DNA from: a bacterium
GTDB taxonomy: Bacteria > Chloroflexota > Dormibacteria > Dormibacterales > Dormibacteraceae
DNA: 64,000 bases
Assembly (NCBI GenBank): GCA_004299235.1
Contig: SCQL01000033.1
Location: 84,846-148,845, forward strand
Direction of reading: 5' to 3'
A program made the translations under genes and the position numbers. Positions 8,303-17,664 of this stretch are shown one piece after another. Numbering within the stretch: position 1 is the stretch's first letter; every line of letters starts with the position of its first letter. The notes beneath the pieces were generated by a model. It did no database searches. It had not been told where the DNA came from and saw only the letters and a list, made by a program, of their open reading frames with translations.

Positions 8303-10795
8303 ATGAGCACGCCCAACCCTGGAGACGTCCTCCCGCTCTGGAATCCCGACATCCCGGGCGAGGAGATCCAGACCGGCCGCCTCGGCATCCGCGTTCGCCC
8401 CGGCACGCCGGCGGCGGCCAAGGTCTCCGCGCTGGAGGCTGCCGGCGGCGCCGAGCTGCTGCGCCAGGTGCTGGAGGAGCAGCGGATCATCGACGGCACC
8501 TACACCCTCGTCAAGCCTGACAAGCCCCTGGAGTTCGTCGGCCAGGTCCGGCAGACCCTGCTCACCGGCAGGCTGGGAAGGACCCCCATGGGGTTGGCGC
8601 TCGAGATCACCGACTGGCAGGACCTGGACGGGGACTTCGAGATGGAGAGGAACCGCCTGCGGCTCCGATACCAGGAGCTGCACGTGGTCCAGGAGTGGGA
8701 CGGCGACCTCGAAGGCTTCACCGCCATCATCCTTCGCGACCAGGCGAAGACGCTTCCGATCCTGGACTCGACGATGCGGTTCATCGAGCACCTGCGCGAC
8801 TACCGCGAAAAGCTCGCCGAGGCCGCGGTCCGGCGCTATGAGGCCACCGAGCAGTGGATGGAGTGCCCCAAGTGCGAGACCGAGGTCCCCACCTCCAACG
8901 GCATCCACTGCCCCGAGTGCGGTGAGGACATGCGCGGCGGCGAGTACGTGCGCGCGATGCTCCACCTCGTCGATGACGCCGACGGCCGCATATACCGCGG
9001 CATCGACTCGCTGACAGTGCGCTCGGCCGGCTTCCCCGAATACCGCGGGATGTCCCTCGACCGCATCCAGGGCTCCAACCTCTGGGTCAGCTTCCGCCGC
9101 TACGACCCGCTGCCCGACGAGGGCATCGTGCTGCCGACGGCGAGCGTCGAGATGTTCGAGGCCCAGCGCTCCGTCATCCGCCAGCTGCAGATCGGAAGCC
9201 CGCGCTCCGGAGCCCTCGCCGCCGAGCTCGCCGACACCGGCTGGCTGGGCAGCCCGCCGCAGGTGCCGCTCGACGGCAAGAAAGCGCATCACCTGCCCGA
9301 CCCGAACGAGGAGCAGGCGGAGGCCGTGGCCCGCGTCATGGGCATGCGCCCCGGCCAGCTCTACCTCATCCAGGGACCGCCCGGCACCGGGAAGACCACC
9401 GCCATCGTCGAGTCGATCCGGCGCATCCTCGGGAAGAACCCGGGGTCGTCGATCCTCCTGTCATCGCATTCCAACGACGCGGTCGACACCGGGCAGGAGC
9501 GATTGCTCGGCTTCTCCCACGTCCGCCAGGCCCGCATCGCCGAGCCGGGCAAGGTGCCGCGCCGCCTGCGCCCGACTCTCGTCGAAGGCGACGACCTCGA
9601 GCCCTACAACCTGGTCGCGGGCACGTGCAACCGCCTCGCCATCGACTCGCGGCTTCGGTTCAAGGTGTTCGACTGGCTCATCCTCGACGAGGCCAACAAG
9701 GTGCGCGCCAACGAGGCCCTAGCTCTGATGCCGCTCGCCAAGCGGTGGGTGATGATCGGCGACCTCAACCAGCTGCCGCCCGTGATGGAGGAGGCGGCCT
9801 CCACGTTCAAGATCGAGCAGCCGCTCGACGAGGTCGTGCGCGACGCCAGCTTCTACGGCTGGATCTGGGACAAGGTCCCGGCGGGATCGAGGATCATGCT
9901 GCCGCGCCAGTACCGGATGCGCGAGCCGATCGGCCGGGCCGTCTCGGACCTGTTCTACGGCGGCAAGCTCATCCACGAAGCGCCGCATCCGCGCATGCCG
10001 CTGCCGTGGCCGTTCGATCGCGAGCTCGTCTGGGTCGACACCGGCGCCCAGGACGAATACCGCGACGCGCAGCGATCCGTCGCCAATGAGTTCGAGGTCG
10101 CGCTCTGCAAGGACATCACCTCGATCATCCGGCGCCGGGTTCGCAAGGCCAAGCTCGCGGTCATCGCCATGTACAACTCGCAGGTCAACCGCCTCCAATC
10201 GGCGCTCAAGGGCATCGTGCCGCCGGACGACATCGAGTCGGTGGACGCGTTCGAGGGCCGCGAGTCGGACGGCGTGATCCTTTCGCTGGTCCGCTCGAAC
10301 GACCGCGCCGCGATCGGCTTCCTCAACGACCCCAACCGCGTCAACGTGGCCATCTCCCGAGCCAAGAAGCTGCTCGTCATCGTCGGCGACTCCAAGACCG
10401 TGATCGGGGGCGCGCCCGAGTTGTTCGGTCCGCTCTTCGAGCACGCCAAGAAGGAGGGGCTGGTGGCCGGCGTGGGCGCGGTCGTCACCGCCTGCCAGCG
10501 CGTCGGCATCCGCTCGCAGGTCCAGCGACTCTCGCGACCCCACCGCGGAGACAGGCGCACCCGGCGCCGCCGCCGCGGGCAGCGGACCCCGGCCGACGGA
10601 CCGGTGAACGGCGAGGCGGTCACCGCACCCGATGGTTCGGAGCCGGTGGATTCGGTCACCGCCGCCGGCGTCAACGGCAGTGAGGAGCGCTCAGCGGCTC
10701 TCGAGCCGGTCGAGCACCACCTCACCACCTCCGCGACCGCGGCCCCCCTGGAGCCGCCGGCGGAGCCGGAGTCGGGCAGCGGCTCTTCCCTTTAA
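8303..10795 (+). CDS. Superfamily 1 (Upf1/Dna2/IGHMBP2-like) helicase with internal zinc ribbon
   Basis: 830 residues. An N-terminal region of about 330 residues contains a CPKC...CPEC four-cysteine zinc ribbon near residues 187-206. The helicase core begins PNEEQAEAVARVM (Q-motif-like). It has Walker A GPPGTGKTT near residue 358 and a motif II reading LILDEANK near 460 instead of the usual DEAA/DEAS. GDLNQLPPV is motif III, VDAFEGRESDGVILSLVRSN is motif V and VNVAISRAKKLLVIVGD is motif VI. The last 100 residues are basic then Glu/Pro/Ser-rich and probably disordered. These features place it with 5'-3' SF1B RNA/DNA helicases of the Upf1-like branch. The start ATG follows no strong SD. It is followed 15 nt later by a HIT-family gene. 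Confidence 0.85.
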   Translation: MSTPNPGDVLPLWNPDIPGEEIQTGRLGIRVRPGTPAAAKVSALEAAGGAELLRQVLEEQRIIDGTYTLVKPDKPLEFVGQVRQTLLTGRLGRTPMGLALEITDWQDLDGDFEMERNRLRLRYQELHVVQEWDGDLEGFTAIILRDQAKTLPILDSTMRFIEHLRDYREKLAEAAVRRYEATEQWMECPKCETEVPTSNGIHCPECGEDMRGGEYVRAMLHLVDDADGRIYRGIDSLTVRSAGFPEYRGMSLDRIQGSNLWVSFRRYDPLPDEGIVLPTASVEMFEAQRSVIRQLQIGSPRSGALAAELADTGWLGSPPQVPLDGKKAHHLPDPNEEQAEAVARVMGMRPGQLYLIQGPPGTGKTTAIVESIRRILGKNPGSSILLSSHSNDAVDTGQERLLGFSHVRQARIAEPGKVPRRLRPTLVEGDDLEPYNLVAGTCNRLAIDSRLRFKVFDWLILDEANKVRANEALALMPLAKRWVMIGDLNQLPPVMEEAASTFKIEQPLDEVVRDASFYGWIWDKVPAGSRIMLPRQYRMREPIGRAVSDLFYGGKLIHEAPHPRMPLPWPFDRELVWVDTGAQDEYRDAQRSVANEFEVALCKDITSIIRRRVRKAKLAVIAMYNSQVNRLQSALKGIVPPDDIESVDAFEGRESDGVILSLVRSNDRAAIGFLNDPNRVNVAISRAKKLLVIVGDSKTVIGGAPELFGPLFEHAKKEGLVAGVGAVVTACQRVGIRSQVQRLSRPHRGDRRTRRRRRGQRTPADGPVNGEAVTAPDGSEPVDSVTAAGVNGSEERSAALEPVEHHLTTSATAAPLEPPAEPESGSGSSL

Positions 10796-10810
10796 GCTTC
10801 GCGCTGCCAA

Positions 10811-11236
10811 TTGACCGACGAGTGCGTCTTCTGCGAGATCCTGAGGCGGGGGTTGCCGGCCAGCTTCACCCATGAGGACGACACCGTCGTCGCGTTCATG
10901 GACATCCAGCCGATCACGCAGGGCCACATGCTGGTCGTGCCGCGTGAACACGCGGTGCTGATGTCCGACCTCGACGAGACGGTGGCGATGCGGGCCTTTT
11001 GGGTCGCTCGTCATCTGGCGTCGGTGGTGCGAAACACGCTCGGCGCCAGCGGCGTCAACCTCTTCGTCGCCGATGGGGAGGTCGCCTTCCAGGACGTGCC
11101 TCATTTTCACGTCCACGTCATCCCACGCTATCCGAACGACGGCTTCGGCCTCACCTTCCCCGACTCCTACAGCAGCCCGCCCGGCCGCCCCGCGCTGGAG
11201 ACGATCGCCGCCGCGATTCGCGGCGCGCATTCTTAG
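10811..11236 (+). CDS. HIT-family hydrolase (histidine triad nucleotide-binding protein)
   Basis: 141 residues from a TTG start. It begins CVFCEILRR, typical of HIT proteins with an N-terminal Cys pair, and ends with the triad VPHFHVHVIPRYPNDGF (H-x-H-x-H), the nucleotide-binding and catalytic signature. Family members hydrolyse nucleoside phosphoramidates or AppppA-like dinucleotides. Length and architecture are standard. It lies 15 nt after the SF1 helicase, probably in the same transcript. The last codons overlap the convergent lipoprotein gene by 4 nt. Confidence 0.9.
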   Translation: MTDECVFCEILRRGLPASFTHEDDTVVAFMDIQPITQGHMLVVPREHAVLMSDLDETVAMRAFWVARHLASVVRNTLGASGVNLFVADGEVAFQDVPHFHVHVIPRYPNDGFGLTFPDSYSSPPGRPALETIAAAIRGAHS

Positions 11237-11658
11237 GCCGTGACCGTGACCTTGATCGCGACCTGCAGCACGTACATCGGACAGGCCTGAGCGGGAGAGC
11301 AGCGCGGACCCGCGCCGGCGGTGATCTCGGCCTGGCCCGGCGCCACGGCTTTGAAGCCGGCGAGGGTGACGCCGCGGACGGCGGTGGCGGCGGGGTTCAC
11401 CGTGGGTTCCAGGATCGACGTGTCGCTGGAGGCGACATGGCTCCAGTCCGTCATCCCGCTGTACGCATGCAACACGACCTCGATCTTCTGGCCGACCCGC
11501 ATGGTCGCCGATGGATCTCTTTCGGTGACCGCCAGGTCGAACCCAGGCCCCGGAGCCACGCTCGGGGTGGGGCTCGGACCGGCGCCCGAACCGGTGGCCG
11601 CGCCGCCACAGGCGGCCAGGACGAGCGCGGCGAGCGGCGCCGCCAGCAGGCTTCTCAT
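11233..11658 (-). CDS. Small secreted lipoprotein of unknown function
   Basis: 141 residues from the ATG at 11658. The signal peptide MRSLLAAPLAALVLAACGG has a clear lipobox (LAAC). A Pro/Ser/Gly linker follows, then about 100 residues that look like a single beta-sandwich (FDLAVTERDPSATMRVGQ ... ITAGAGPRC), ending in VAIKVTVTA. Two Cys remain in the mature part (PRCSPAQACP). The fold resembles Ig-like or BIG-type domains but I do not recognise a family. Open frame upstream of 11658 is antisense to the next lipoprotein gene. Confidence 0.65.
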   Translation of the reverse strand: MRSLLAAPLAALVLAACGGAATGSGAGPSPTPSVAPGPGFDLAVTERDPSATMRVGQKIEVVLHAYSGMTDWSHVASSDTSILEPTVNPAATAVRGVTLAGFKAVAPGQAEITAGAGPRCSPAQACPMYVLQVAIKVTVTA

Positions 11659-11700
11659 CTCCGAATACGCAACGGGCCCGGCCGGGTCCGGGTAACACCG

Positions 11701-13182
11701 GTGGCGATAACATCGGCAGGGTACTTGCCCAAGTCTGAGACTCCAAAGCGTGCGGCCAGAAGCCTGGGCGGGCTGGCCGCGGCTGTGCTCCTGGCGGCTG
11801 CCTGCGGCGGTGGAACGCAGACCGCCGTCCACTCACCGACCCCCATATCCGGCGGCCTGTCGAAGGGTCTGATCGCGTACGTGGCCGGCCAGGGGATCGG
11901 CGTCCTGGACCCGGCCACCGGTAAGGCCGCCATCGTCGCTCCCCTGCCCGCCGGCGGCGCTTTCCGGGTGGCGGGACCGGTGTGGGCTCCCGCGCCCGGC
12001 GTGCCCTACCCCGTCCTGTACTTCACCATTCACGACGACCGGCCGGCGGAGCGCCGCACCACCGCGGGCGTGGTCCCGTACGACTGGCTGTTCCGGGTCG
12101 ACCCGTTCACCGGCGTCGTCGAGCCCCTGGCCGCCTCGCCGGACGCCCAGAGCGAGGGTCCGCTCGGGCTGGTCGCCAACGCGCACTACCTGGCGCTGAC
12201 CCTCGGCTGCTGTGCCAGCTATGAGGTCGACGCGCTCGACCTCACGCAGCCGGTCGGGGCGCTGAAGGTGCTGTCCAGACCGCCGGCCCAGGCGGCGTTC
12301 TTCACCCAGGGGGCGGCTCCCGGCGATTCCGGTCTAATCGCCGTCCGCGCATTCGGCACCGGCGCGTGGTACTGGCTCAACGCGGATGCCGGAGTCCTGA
12401 ATCCATTCCCTCTGCCCCTGGGACCGGACGACGGCCCGATCGCCATCTCGGCCGACGGCACGATGGCGGCGGTGTCGCTGCCCGATCACGGCGCCGTGAT
12501 CGAGCCGATCAACTCGGGGCTGCCGCCGGCGCCGCCCAGCTCGGCCGCAGGCACGGGGGCGCCGAGCGGCTCGCCCTCGTCGCCGCCGCCGCATCCGGCT
12601 ACCGCGCCACGGCACATCAACTCCAAGCTGCCGCACGTGGATGGGCTCGCGTGGAGCCCCGACGCCAAGCTCCTGGCGGTGGCGGTCAATGGCGAGCTCG
12701 AGGTGTACAGCGCTTCGGCATCGGACGGCACGCCGCCCGCCAACCGCTATCTGACCGGAGGCGCCGTGATGGGAGTCGACTGGTCGGGCCCGATGCCCAC
12801 CAGGACGTTTGCGCTGGTCAAGGCCGGCCCCGGCCCGCAGGCGTTGGTCGACGCGCTGCTCGAGGCGACCAAGCTCCCGGCCGCGGCCGATACACCGGAG
12901 GCTCGACCGCTGACCAAGGTGTACCTGTGGCAGTGGGATTCGACCCAGCCGTCGCCGATCTCATCCATCGCCGATGCCACCCCGGCGGTGCTGCAGCAGT
13001 ACCCGCCGCTGGCGGCGGGGGTGGTCTTTCATCACTGGGCGCCGTCGACCAGCTGGGAGCTGCTCGGCGCGTGCTTCCGGTACCGGGTGGTGATCACGGG
13101 CAGCGTGCCCCCGATGCCCTCGACCTTCGGGTTGGCAGCCGGCACGCCATGTTCGGAGGCGAAGCCGACGCCTTCGCCCTGA
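11701..13182 (+). CDS. Secreted lipoprotein with WD40/beta-propeller-like repeats
   Basis: 493 residues from the GTG at 11701 (a TTG at 11725 is an alternative). The signal peptide ends LLAAACGGG (lipobox AAC). The mature part carries propeller-like segments GLIAYVAGQGIGVLDPATG, PIAISADGTMAAVSLPDHG and LAWSPDAKLLAVAVNGELEVYS, typical of TolB/WD40-like PD40 repeats. A low-complexity Pro/Ser insert interrupts it near residue 290. It is divergent from the neighbouring lipoprotein with 42 nt between the starts. Function is unknown; surface-exposed sensing or scaffolding is possible. Confidence 0.6.
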   Translation: MAITSAGYLPKSETPKRAARSLGGLAAAVLLAAACGGGTQTAVHSPTPISGGLSKGLIAYVAGQGIGVLDPATGKAAIVAPLPAGGAFRVAGPVWAPAPGVPYPVLYFTIHDDRPAERRTTAGVVPYDWLFRVDPFTGVVEPLAASPDAQSEGPLGLVANAHYLALTLGCCASYEVDALDLTQPVGALKVLSRPPAQAAFFTQGAAPGDSGLIAVRAFGTGAWYWLNADAGVLNPFPLPLGPDDGPIAISADGTMAAVSLPDHGAVIEPINSGLPPAPPSSAAGTGAPSGSPSSPPPHPATAPRHINSKLPHVDGLAWSPDAKLLAVAVNGELEVYSASASDGTPPANRYLTGGAVMGVDWSGPMPTRTFALVKAGPGPQALVDALLEATKLPAAADTPEARPLTKVYLWQWDSTQPSPISSIADATPAVLQQYPPLAAGVVFHHWAPSTSWELLGACFRYRVVITGSVPPMPSTFGLAAGTPCSEAKPTPSP

Positions 13183-13221
13183 GGGCGTACGGCGGCGAGG
13201 GCGGCGCTTAGGATTGGCGGC

Positions 13222-14748
13222 GTGGCCGACTTCGACTTCCTCGGGAGCCACGCCCAGACCATACCGACCAAGGCCGCGATCATCTGCGGCGGAAGGTCCA
13301 TCGACTTCGCGACCCTGGACAGGCGCGCCAACCAGGCGGCCCACGCATTCCGGGGCCTGGGGTGCAGGGCCCAGGACCGGGTCGCCGTCATGACCTTCAA
13401 CTCGATCGAGAACTTCGAGATCGGCCACGGCCTGCGTCGCGTGGACCTGATCTTCGTGCCCGTGAACTACCGGCTGCGCGGCTCTGAGGTCGCCTACCTG
13501 ATCAACGACTCGGGGGCCAGGGTGGTGGCCGCCGGGCCCGACCACGTGGAAGTGGTCGATTCAGCCCGAGCCGAGATCGATGGTGATCTCCGCTTCGTCG
13601 CCGCCGGGGAGCAGGCGCCCGCGGGCTGGCTCTCGTATCGCGCCCTGACGGAAGGCGCCTCGGACCAGGCGCCCGAGGCTGCGGTGGCCGGCGGGCTCGG
13701 CGCCTCGATGATCTACACGTCCGGCACCACCGGTCACCCCAAGGGAGCGTGGCGTCCAAATGGGGTGAACGTCGAGAACGTGCTGCAGGTCATCTCGATC
13801 TTCGCGCTGAGCCAATCGGACGTCCACCTGATGTGCGGCCCTGGCTATCACAGCGCCGTCTCTCTCTTCTCGGCCCTCCATCAGGTGCTCGGCGCGACGG
13901 TCGTGGTGCAGCCGAGATTCGACGCGGAGGAGGCTCTCGACCTGATCGAACGCCATCGCGTGACGACCACGTTCATGGCGCCCACGCTCCTGCAACGCCT
14001 CATCGAGGCGCAGGAGAGACGGCCGCGAAACGTCTCCTCGCTGCGCGCCCTGCTCCTGGGCGCGGCCCCGTGCCCGCATGCGCTCAAAGCCCACGCCGAA
14101 GCCACGTTCGGCCAAGTGTTGTGGGAGTTCTACGGCGCCACCGAGACGGGCATCAACACCGTGCTGCGGCCCGAGGACCAGCTGCGCAAGCCCGGTTCGT
14201 GCGGCACCGCCGTGCCCGGCCAGGAGATCCGCCTGGTGGGCGACGACGGCAGGGAGGTCCCTGACGGCGAGCCCGGCGAGTTCATGGTTCGCAACACGTG
14301 GCTGGCGGAGTACTACCACCGGCCCGAGGCGACGGAGCAGAGCCTACACGACGGGTTTTTCTCCGTCGGCGACGTCGCCTACAGGGACGGCGAGGGCTAC
14401 TACTTCATCTGCGACCGGCGCGTGGACATGGTCATCTCGGGTGGCGTCAACATCTACCCGGCGGAGGTGGAGGCGGTCTTGCACGCGCATCCCGCGGTGA
14501 TGGACGCCGCTGTCATCGGCGTCCCGGACAAGCGGTGGGGCGAGTCCGTGAAGGCGGTGGTGCAGCTCCGGGCCGGTGCATCGGCCTCCGAAGCCGACCT
14601 GATCGTTTTCTGCGGCCAGCGGCTGGCGGGCTACAAAAAGCCGCGATCGATTGATTTCGTCGACGCGCTGCCGCGCGATGCGGCGGGCAAGCTGCTCAAG
14701 CGGAGGCTGCGTGAGCCCTACTGGGCGGGGACGGGGCGCCGGATCTGA
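13222..14748 (+). CDS. AMP-binding acyl-CoA synthetase/ligase
   Basis: 508 residues from a GTG. The adenylate-forming P-loop is MIYTSGTTGHPKG, the A5-type motif is WEFYGATETG, and the hinge region holds GYYFICDRRVDMVISGG, IYPAEVE and the C-terminal catalytic Lys in RDAAGKLLKRRLR. This is the standard architecture of ANL-superfamily fatty/aromatic acyl-CoA ligases, which activate a carboxylate with ATP and CoA. Length is normal. No neighbouring beta-oxidation genes identify the substrate. It starts 39 nt after the lipoprotein gene and converges with the isomerase gene. Confidence 0.85.
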   Translation: MADFDFLGSHAQTIPTKAAIICGGRSIDFATLDRRANQAAHAFRGLGCRAQDRVAVMTFNSIENFEIGHGLRRVDLIFVPVNYRLRGSEVAYLINDSGARVVAAGPDHVEVVDSARAEIDGDLRFVAAGEQAPAGWLSYRALTEGASDQAPEAAVAGGLGASMIYTSGTTGHPKGAWRPNGVNVENVLQVISIFALSQSDVHLMCGPGYHSAVSLFSALHQVLGATVVVQPRFDAEEALDLIERHRVTTTFMAPTLLQRLIEAQERRPRNVSSLRALLLGAAPCPHALKAHAEATFGQVLWEFYGATETGINTVLRPEDQLRKPGSCGTAVPGQEIRLVGDDGREVPDGEPGEFMVRNTWLAEYYHRPEATEQSLHDGFFSVGDVAYRDGEGYYFICDRRVDMVISGGVNIYPAEVEAVLHAHPAVMDAAVIGVPDKRWGESVKAVVQLRAGASASEADLIVFCGQRLAGYKKPRSIDFVDALPRDAAGKLLKRRLREPYWAGTGRRI

Positions 14749-14752
14749 CGCG

Positions 14753-15676
14753 CTAGGACAGGAGCGGCAGCAGGTACTCCAGCGAGCGGCTGATGCGGCC
14801 GAGGGGGCGGTCGTCGGCGGAGTCCAGCCTGGTTTCCTGCTCCAGGGTGTACCAGCCCTTGTACCCGTGACCGCGCAGCGCTTCGACGATGCGGCCCACG
14901 CCGGCATCGCCCTCGCCGAGCGGCCTGTAAAGGTACTGGCCGACCGCCTCGCCGTAGTCGTGGCCGTGGTCGCGAACCTGCGCCGCCAGGTCACGGTCGA
15001 TGTCGTTGAGGTGGACGTGCCGGATGCGGCCGCCCGCCAGCTCCAGCACCTCCAGCGGATCGGCGCCGGCCATGATCAGATGACCGACGTCGAGGCAAAG
15101 CCCGGCCTCGGATCCGACCAGCAGGCGCTCGATGTCAGACGGCCCCTGGATGATGCTTCCGAACCTCGGCTGGACGGCAAGCTGCAGCCGGTGGCGGGCG
15201 CACACGTGCTGCACCGACCCGATCAGATGCAGCAGATGGGCCCATTCGGCGTTCGACAGCACGACCCCACGCTCGATTTCCACACTCCGGTGCGGGATCG
15301 CCGACAGGATCAGCGTGTCGGCTCCCAGCGCGGCGAGCCAGCGGGCGTGGCCGTCGATGTGCGCCAGCTCCGGGCCGCGGATGTCGTGGTGATGCAGGAT
15401 CGCGTGCACCTGCCCGGCGACCATGCGGAGGCGGTGGCGCTTCAGCAGCGGCCTCGCCTGATCACTCCTGTCGGGGAGGAACCCCGGCGGGCCGGCCGTC
15501 ACCGCACCGTCGCCGACCGCCGCCACCTCGGACAGCACGCGCTCGGCATCGAGCTGGTGACCCCAGCCGGCCACTTCGCTCACGCCCCAGCACGCGGGCG
15601 ACAGGGCGAGCCGATGACCGGGGCGTCCGCCGGACCTCTTCAGGCCGGAAAGGGGACGAATTCGTTGAGCGATCAA
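14753..15676 (-). CDS. Sugar phosphate isomerase/epimerase (xylose isomerase-like TIM barrel)
   Basis: 307 residues from a TTG. It carries the AP-endonuclease-2/IolE-type TIM barrel pattern. CWGVSEVAGWG is near the N-terminus, LCLDVGHLIMAG and HVHLNDID supply metal ligands (D, H, H, D), and GWYTLEQE the C-terminal Glu. The family includes inosose dehydratases, tagatose/fructose epimerases and hydroxypyruvate isomerases, and IolE-like enzymes share the CWG start. No inositol genes are adjacent, so the substrate is open. A short inverted repeat overlaps the start. Confidence 0.7.
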   Translation of the reverse strand: MIAQRIRPLSGLKRSGGRPGHRLALSPACWGVSEVAGWGHQLDAERVLSEVAAVGDGAVTAGPPGFLPDRSDQARPLLKRHRLRMVAGQVHAILHHHDIRGPELAHIDGHARWLAALGADTLILSAIPHRSVEIERGVVLSNAEWAHLLHLIGSVQHVCARHRLQLAVQPRFGSIIQGPSDIERLLVGSEAGLCLDVGHLIMAGADPLEVLELAGGRIRHVHLNDIDRDLAAQVRDHGHDYGEAVGQYLYRPLGEGDAGVGRIVEALRGHGYKGWYTLEQETRLDSADDRPLGRISRSLEYLLPLLS

Positions 15677-15682
15677 CGCTCA
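15666..15682. promoter_or_regulatory. Inverted repeat overlapping the isomerase start
   Basis: A perfect 6-bp inverted repeat with a 5-nt spacer (TGAGCG atcaa CGCTCA) covers the TTG start of the isomerase gene. This position would suit an operator or a hairpin masking translation initiation. The rest of 15683-15909 shows no gene, only GC-rich sequence. Confidence 0.25.
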
Positions 15683-15909
15683 GAGATTAACCTTCTGCTC
15701 CGCCGGTGCCTGAATCCAGACGTGAGCCCGACCGTGTCCGAGCCCTCCCCGGGCTCCACAGGGAGCGGGAGGGGGGTCAGGTGGTCGCGGAGGCTCGAGC
15801 GGTGATCGCCTACGTCAAGGCCTGAGAAGGCTTCCGATTCCAGCGGTGCCATCGGTGCCGATCGGGACGCCGCGGTTTTCAGGCTGCCAGGAATAGATTG
15901 TGGAGTCAG

Positions 15910-16422
15910 ATGACTCGACCGGCCACGCTCGCCGACGCGGCCGCGATCGCGCGGGTTCACGTCGCCACCTGGCGCACGACGTATGACGGCCAGCTGCCCG
16001 ACGACTTCCTCGCCTCGCTCAGCGAGTCGGGCTACGCCGACAGGTGGAGGCGCGTCATCGGCGAAGGCTCGAACCGCGTGTACGTGGTGGAAGAAGACGG
16101 CGGAGTGGTCGGGTTCGCGTCCGGCGGCCGCGAGCGGGCGGGCGAGAGCGGCTTTGGCGGTGAACTGTATGCGATCTACGTCCTCGACATGGCGCAGCGG
16201 CGCGGCCACGGCCGGGAGCTCGTGCGTGCGGTCGTCGGAGGCCTGCGCGAGATGGGGTTCGAGGACATGATCGTCTGGGTGCTGCGCGACAACCGGCCGG
16301 CCAGGCTCTTCTACGAACGATTGGGCGGCGAATACGTGCGCTCGCAGCCGATCACGATCGGCCCGGCGACCGTGGAGGAGGTGTCGTACGGCTGGCGGCG
16401 CCTGGAGTACGTCCGCTACTAG
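15910..16422 (+). CDS. GNAT-family N-acetyltransferase
   Basis: 170 residues from the ATG at 15910. The N-terminal ATLADAAAIARVHVATWRTTY and the acetyl-CoA loop ALYVLDMAQRRGHGRELV-type segment (seen as YAIYVLDMAQRRGHGRELV) match the GNAT fold, with the R/QxxGxG/A pyrophosphate-binding loop. It ends with NRPARLFYERLGGEY, the conserved alpha4/beta6 pattern. It transfers acetyl from acetyl-CoA to an unknown amine. It stands alone and converges with an MFS gene. Confidence 0.85.
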   Translation: MTRPATLADAAAIARVHVATWRTTYDGQLPDDFLASLSESGYADRWRRVIGEGSNRVYVVEEDGGVVGFASGGRERAGESGFGGELYAIYVLDMAQRRGHGRELVRAVVGGLREMGFEDMIVWVLRDNRPARLFYERLGGEYVRSQPITIGPATVEEVSYGWRRLEYVRY

Positions 16423-16470
16423 ACAACGCACGATCCGCACCGGCTTGGCGGCCGCTTCGACCGCCTGCGG

Positions 16471-17637
16471 CTAGGGTCGGGCCGCCTCGGTCGCGGGATG
16501 AGTGGGCGCCGCTCGAGGCATCAGCGTGATGCCCACCGCCACCAGGCAGACGGCGGAGACGGCGATGAACGCCAAGGTGGGGTGGGCCGCGAACAACGCT
16601 CCGCCGGCGAGCGCGCCGGCGATCTGGACGGCCGTCTGCACAGTCTGGTAGACGCCCTGGGTGCGGCCCTGGTGGCCCGGTTCGGCGGACCGGCTGACTT
16701 CGGCGATGAGGCTGGGCCCGCCCGAGATGGTGAACATGCCCTCGATCACACCCAGGCCGATCAGCCACGGCACGGACGTCACGAACGGGTAGAGGGCCGC
16801 GAAGAAGGCCGTCCCGATCAGGGCGACGACGACCAGCCGGCGGGCTCCGAACCGATCGCCGAGCGCTCCGGCCTGCGCGCTGACGAGCGTGGCGGGCAGC
16901 GCGAAAGCCGCGAACGATATGCCCACGGCGAGCGTCGTGCCGCCGCGGTGGGTCATGTAAAGCGGCCAGATCGTGTCGAACGTCCCGATCATGTACGACG
17001 TCCCGGCGCCCAGAAGCAGCAGAGGGAGCAACGACCGGACGATGCGCCTGGCCGGTAGCGGCGCTTCCGGCCTGGACGCCACGTGGGCGTTGGGCAGGGT
17101 CGCGATGGCGGCTGCCGCCAGAGCGCATGCGAGCGCGGCCACCACGAACACGACTCCGAGGTCGAACAGGGCGATGAACCCTCCGATTGCCGGCCCGACG
17201 AGCATGCCCGCGGTGTTGGTCGACTGCATGACGCCATAGGCGCGGCCCCGCTCGCCGGGCTGAGTGACCTCGGCCAGCAGACCGTTGGCGGCGGGCCAGA
17301 ACGCGCCGCCCGCCCCACCGTGGAGAAAGCGGAGGACGACGAAGGCCGGCACGGGCAGCGGCAGCAGGTAGGCGAGGAAGAGGAGCGCGTACGCGGCCAG
17401 CGACACCACCATCACCGGACGCGTGCCGAAGCGGTCGGCCGCCCAGCCCGCCGGGTAGCGCATCGCCGCGTTGGCAAGAAGACCGGCGGCGAACACCGCG
17501 CCGACGAGCGCGGCCGAACCCCCCCTGCGGCCGAGAAAAATCGGTAGCAGGGGCAAGAAGAACCACACGCCGACCGCGGTCAGCAGGTTGCAGGTGTAAA
17601 GCGTCCACAGGGTTCGTCGATGCACGTCAGCCGACAT
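16471..17637 (-). CDS. MFS transporter
   Basis: 388 residues from the ATG at 17637 (MSADVHRRTLWTLYTC). Twelve TM helices are expected. The loop 2-3 motif is AGWAADRFGTRPVMVVSL and the second-half equivalent is AGALGDRFGARRLVVVAL. The substrate is unknown. Open frame upstream is antisense to the lipoate ligase gene and is not used. The start is 27 nt from the divergent lipoate ligase gene, so the two share a promoter region. Confidence 0.8.
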   Translation of the reverse strand: MSADVHRRTLWTLYTCNLLTAVGVWFFLPLLPIFLGRRGGSAALVGAVFAAGLLANAAMRYPAGWAADRFGTRPVMVVSLAAYALLFLAYLLPLPVPAFVVLRFLHGGAGGAFWPAANGLLAEVTQPGERGRAYGVMQSTNTAGMLVGPAIGGFIALFDLGVVFVVAALACALAAAAIATLPNAHVASRPEAPLPARRIVRSLLPLLLLGAGTSYMIGTFDTIWPLYMTHRGGTTLAVGISFAAFALPATLVSAQAGALGDRFGARRLVVVALIGTAFFAALYPFVTSVPWLIGLGVIEGMFTISGGPSLIAEVSRSAEPGHQGRTQGVYQTVQTAVQIAGALAGGALFAAHPTLAFIAVSAVCLVAVGITLMPRAAPTHPATEAARP

Positions 17638-17664
17638 ACTGGCAGAGGCGTGGCTGTGGACTGC

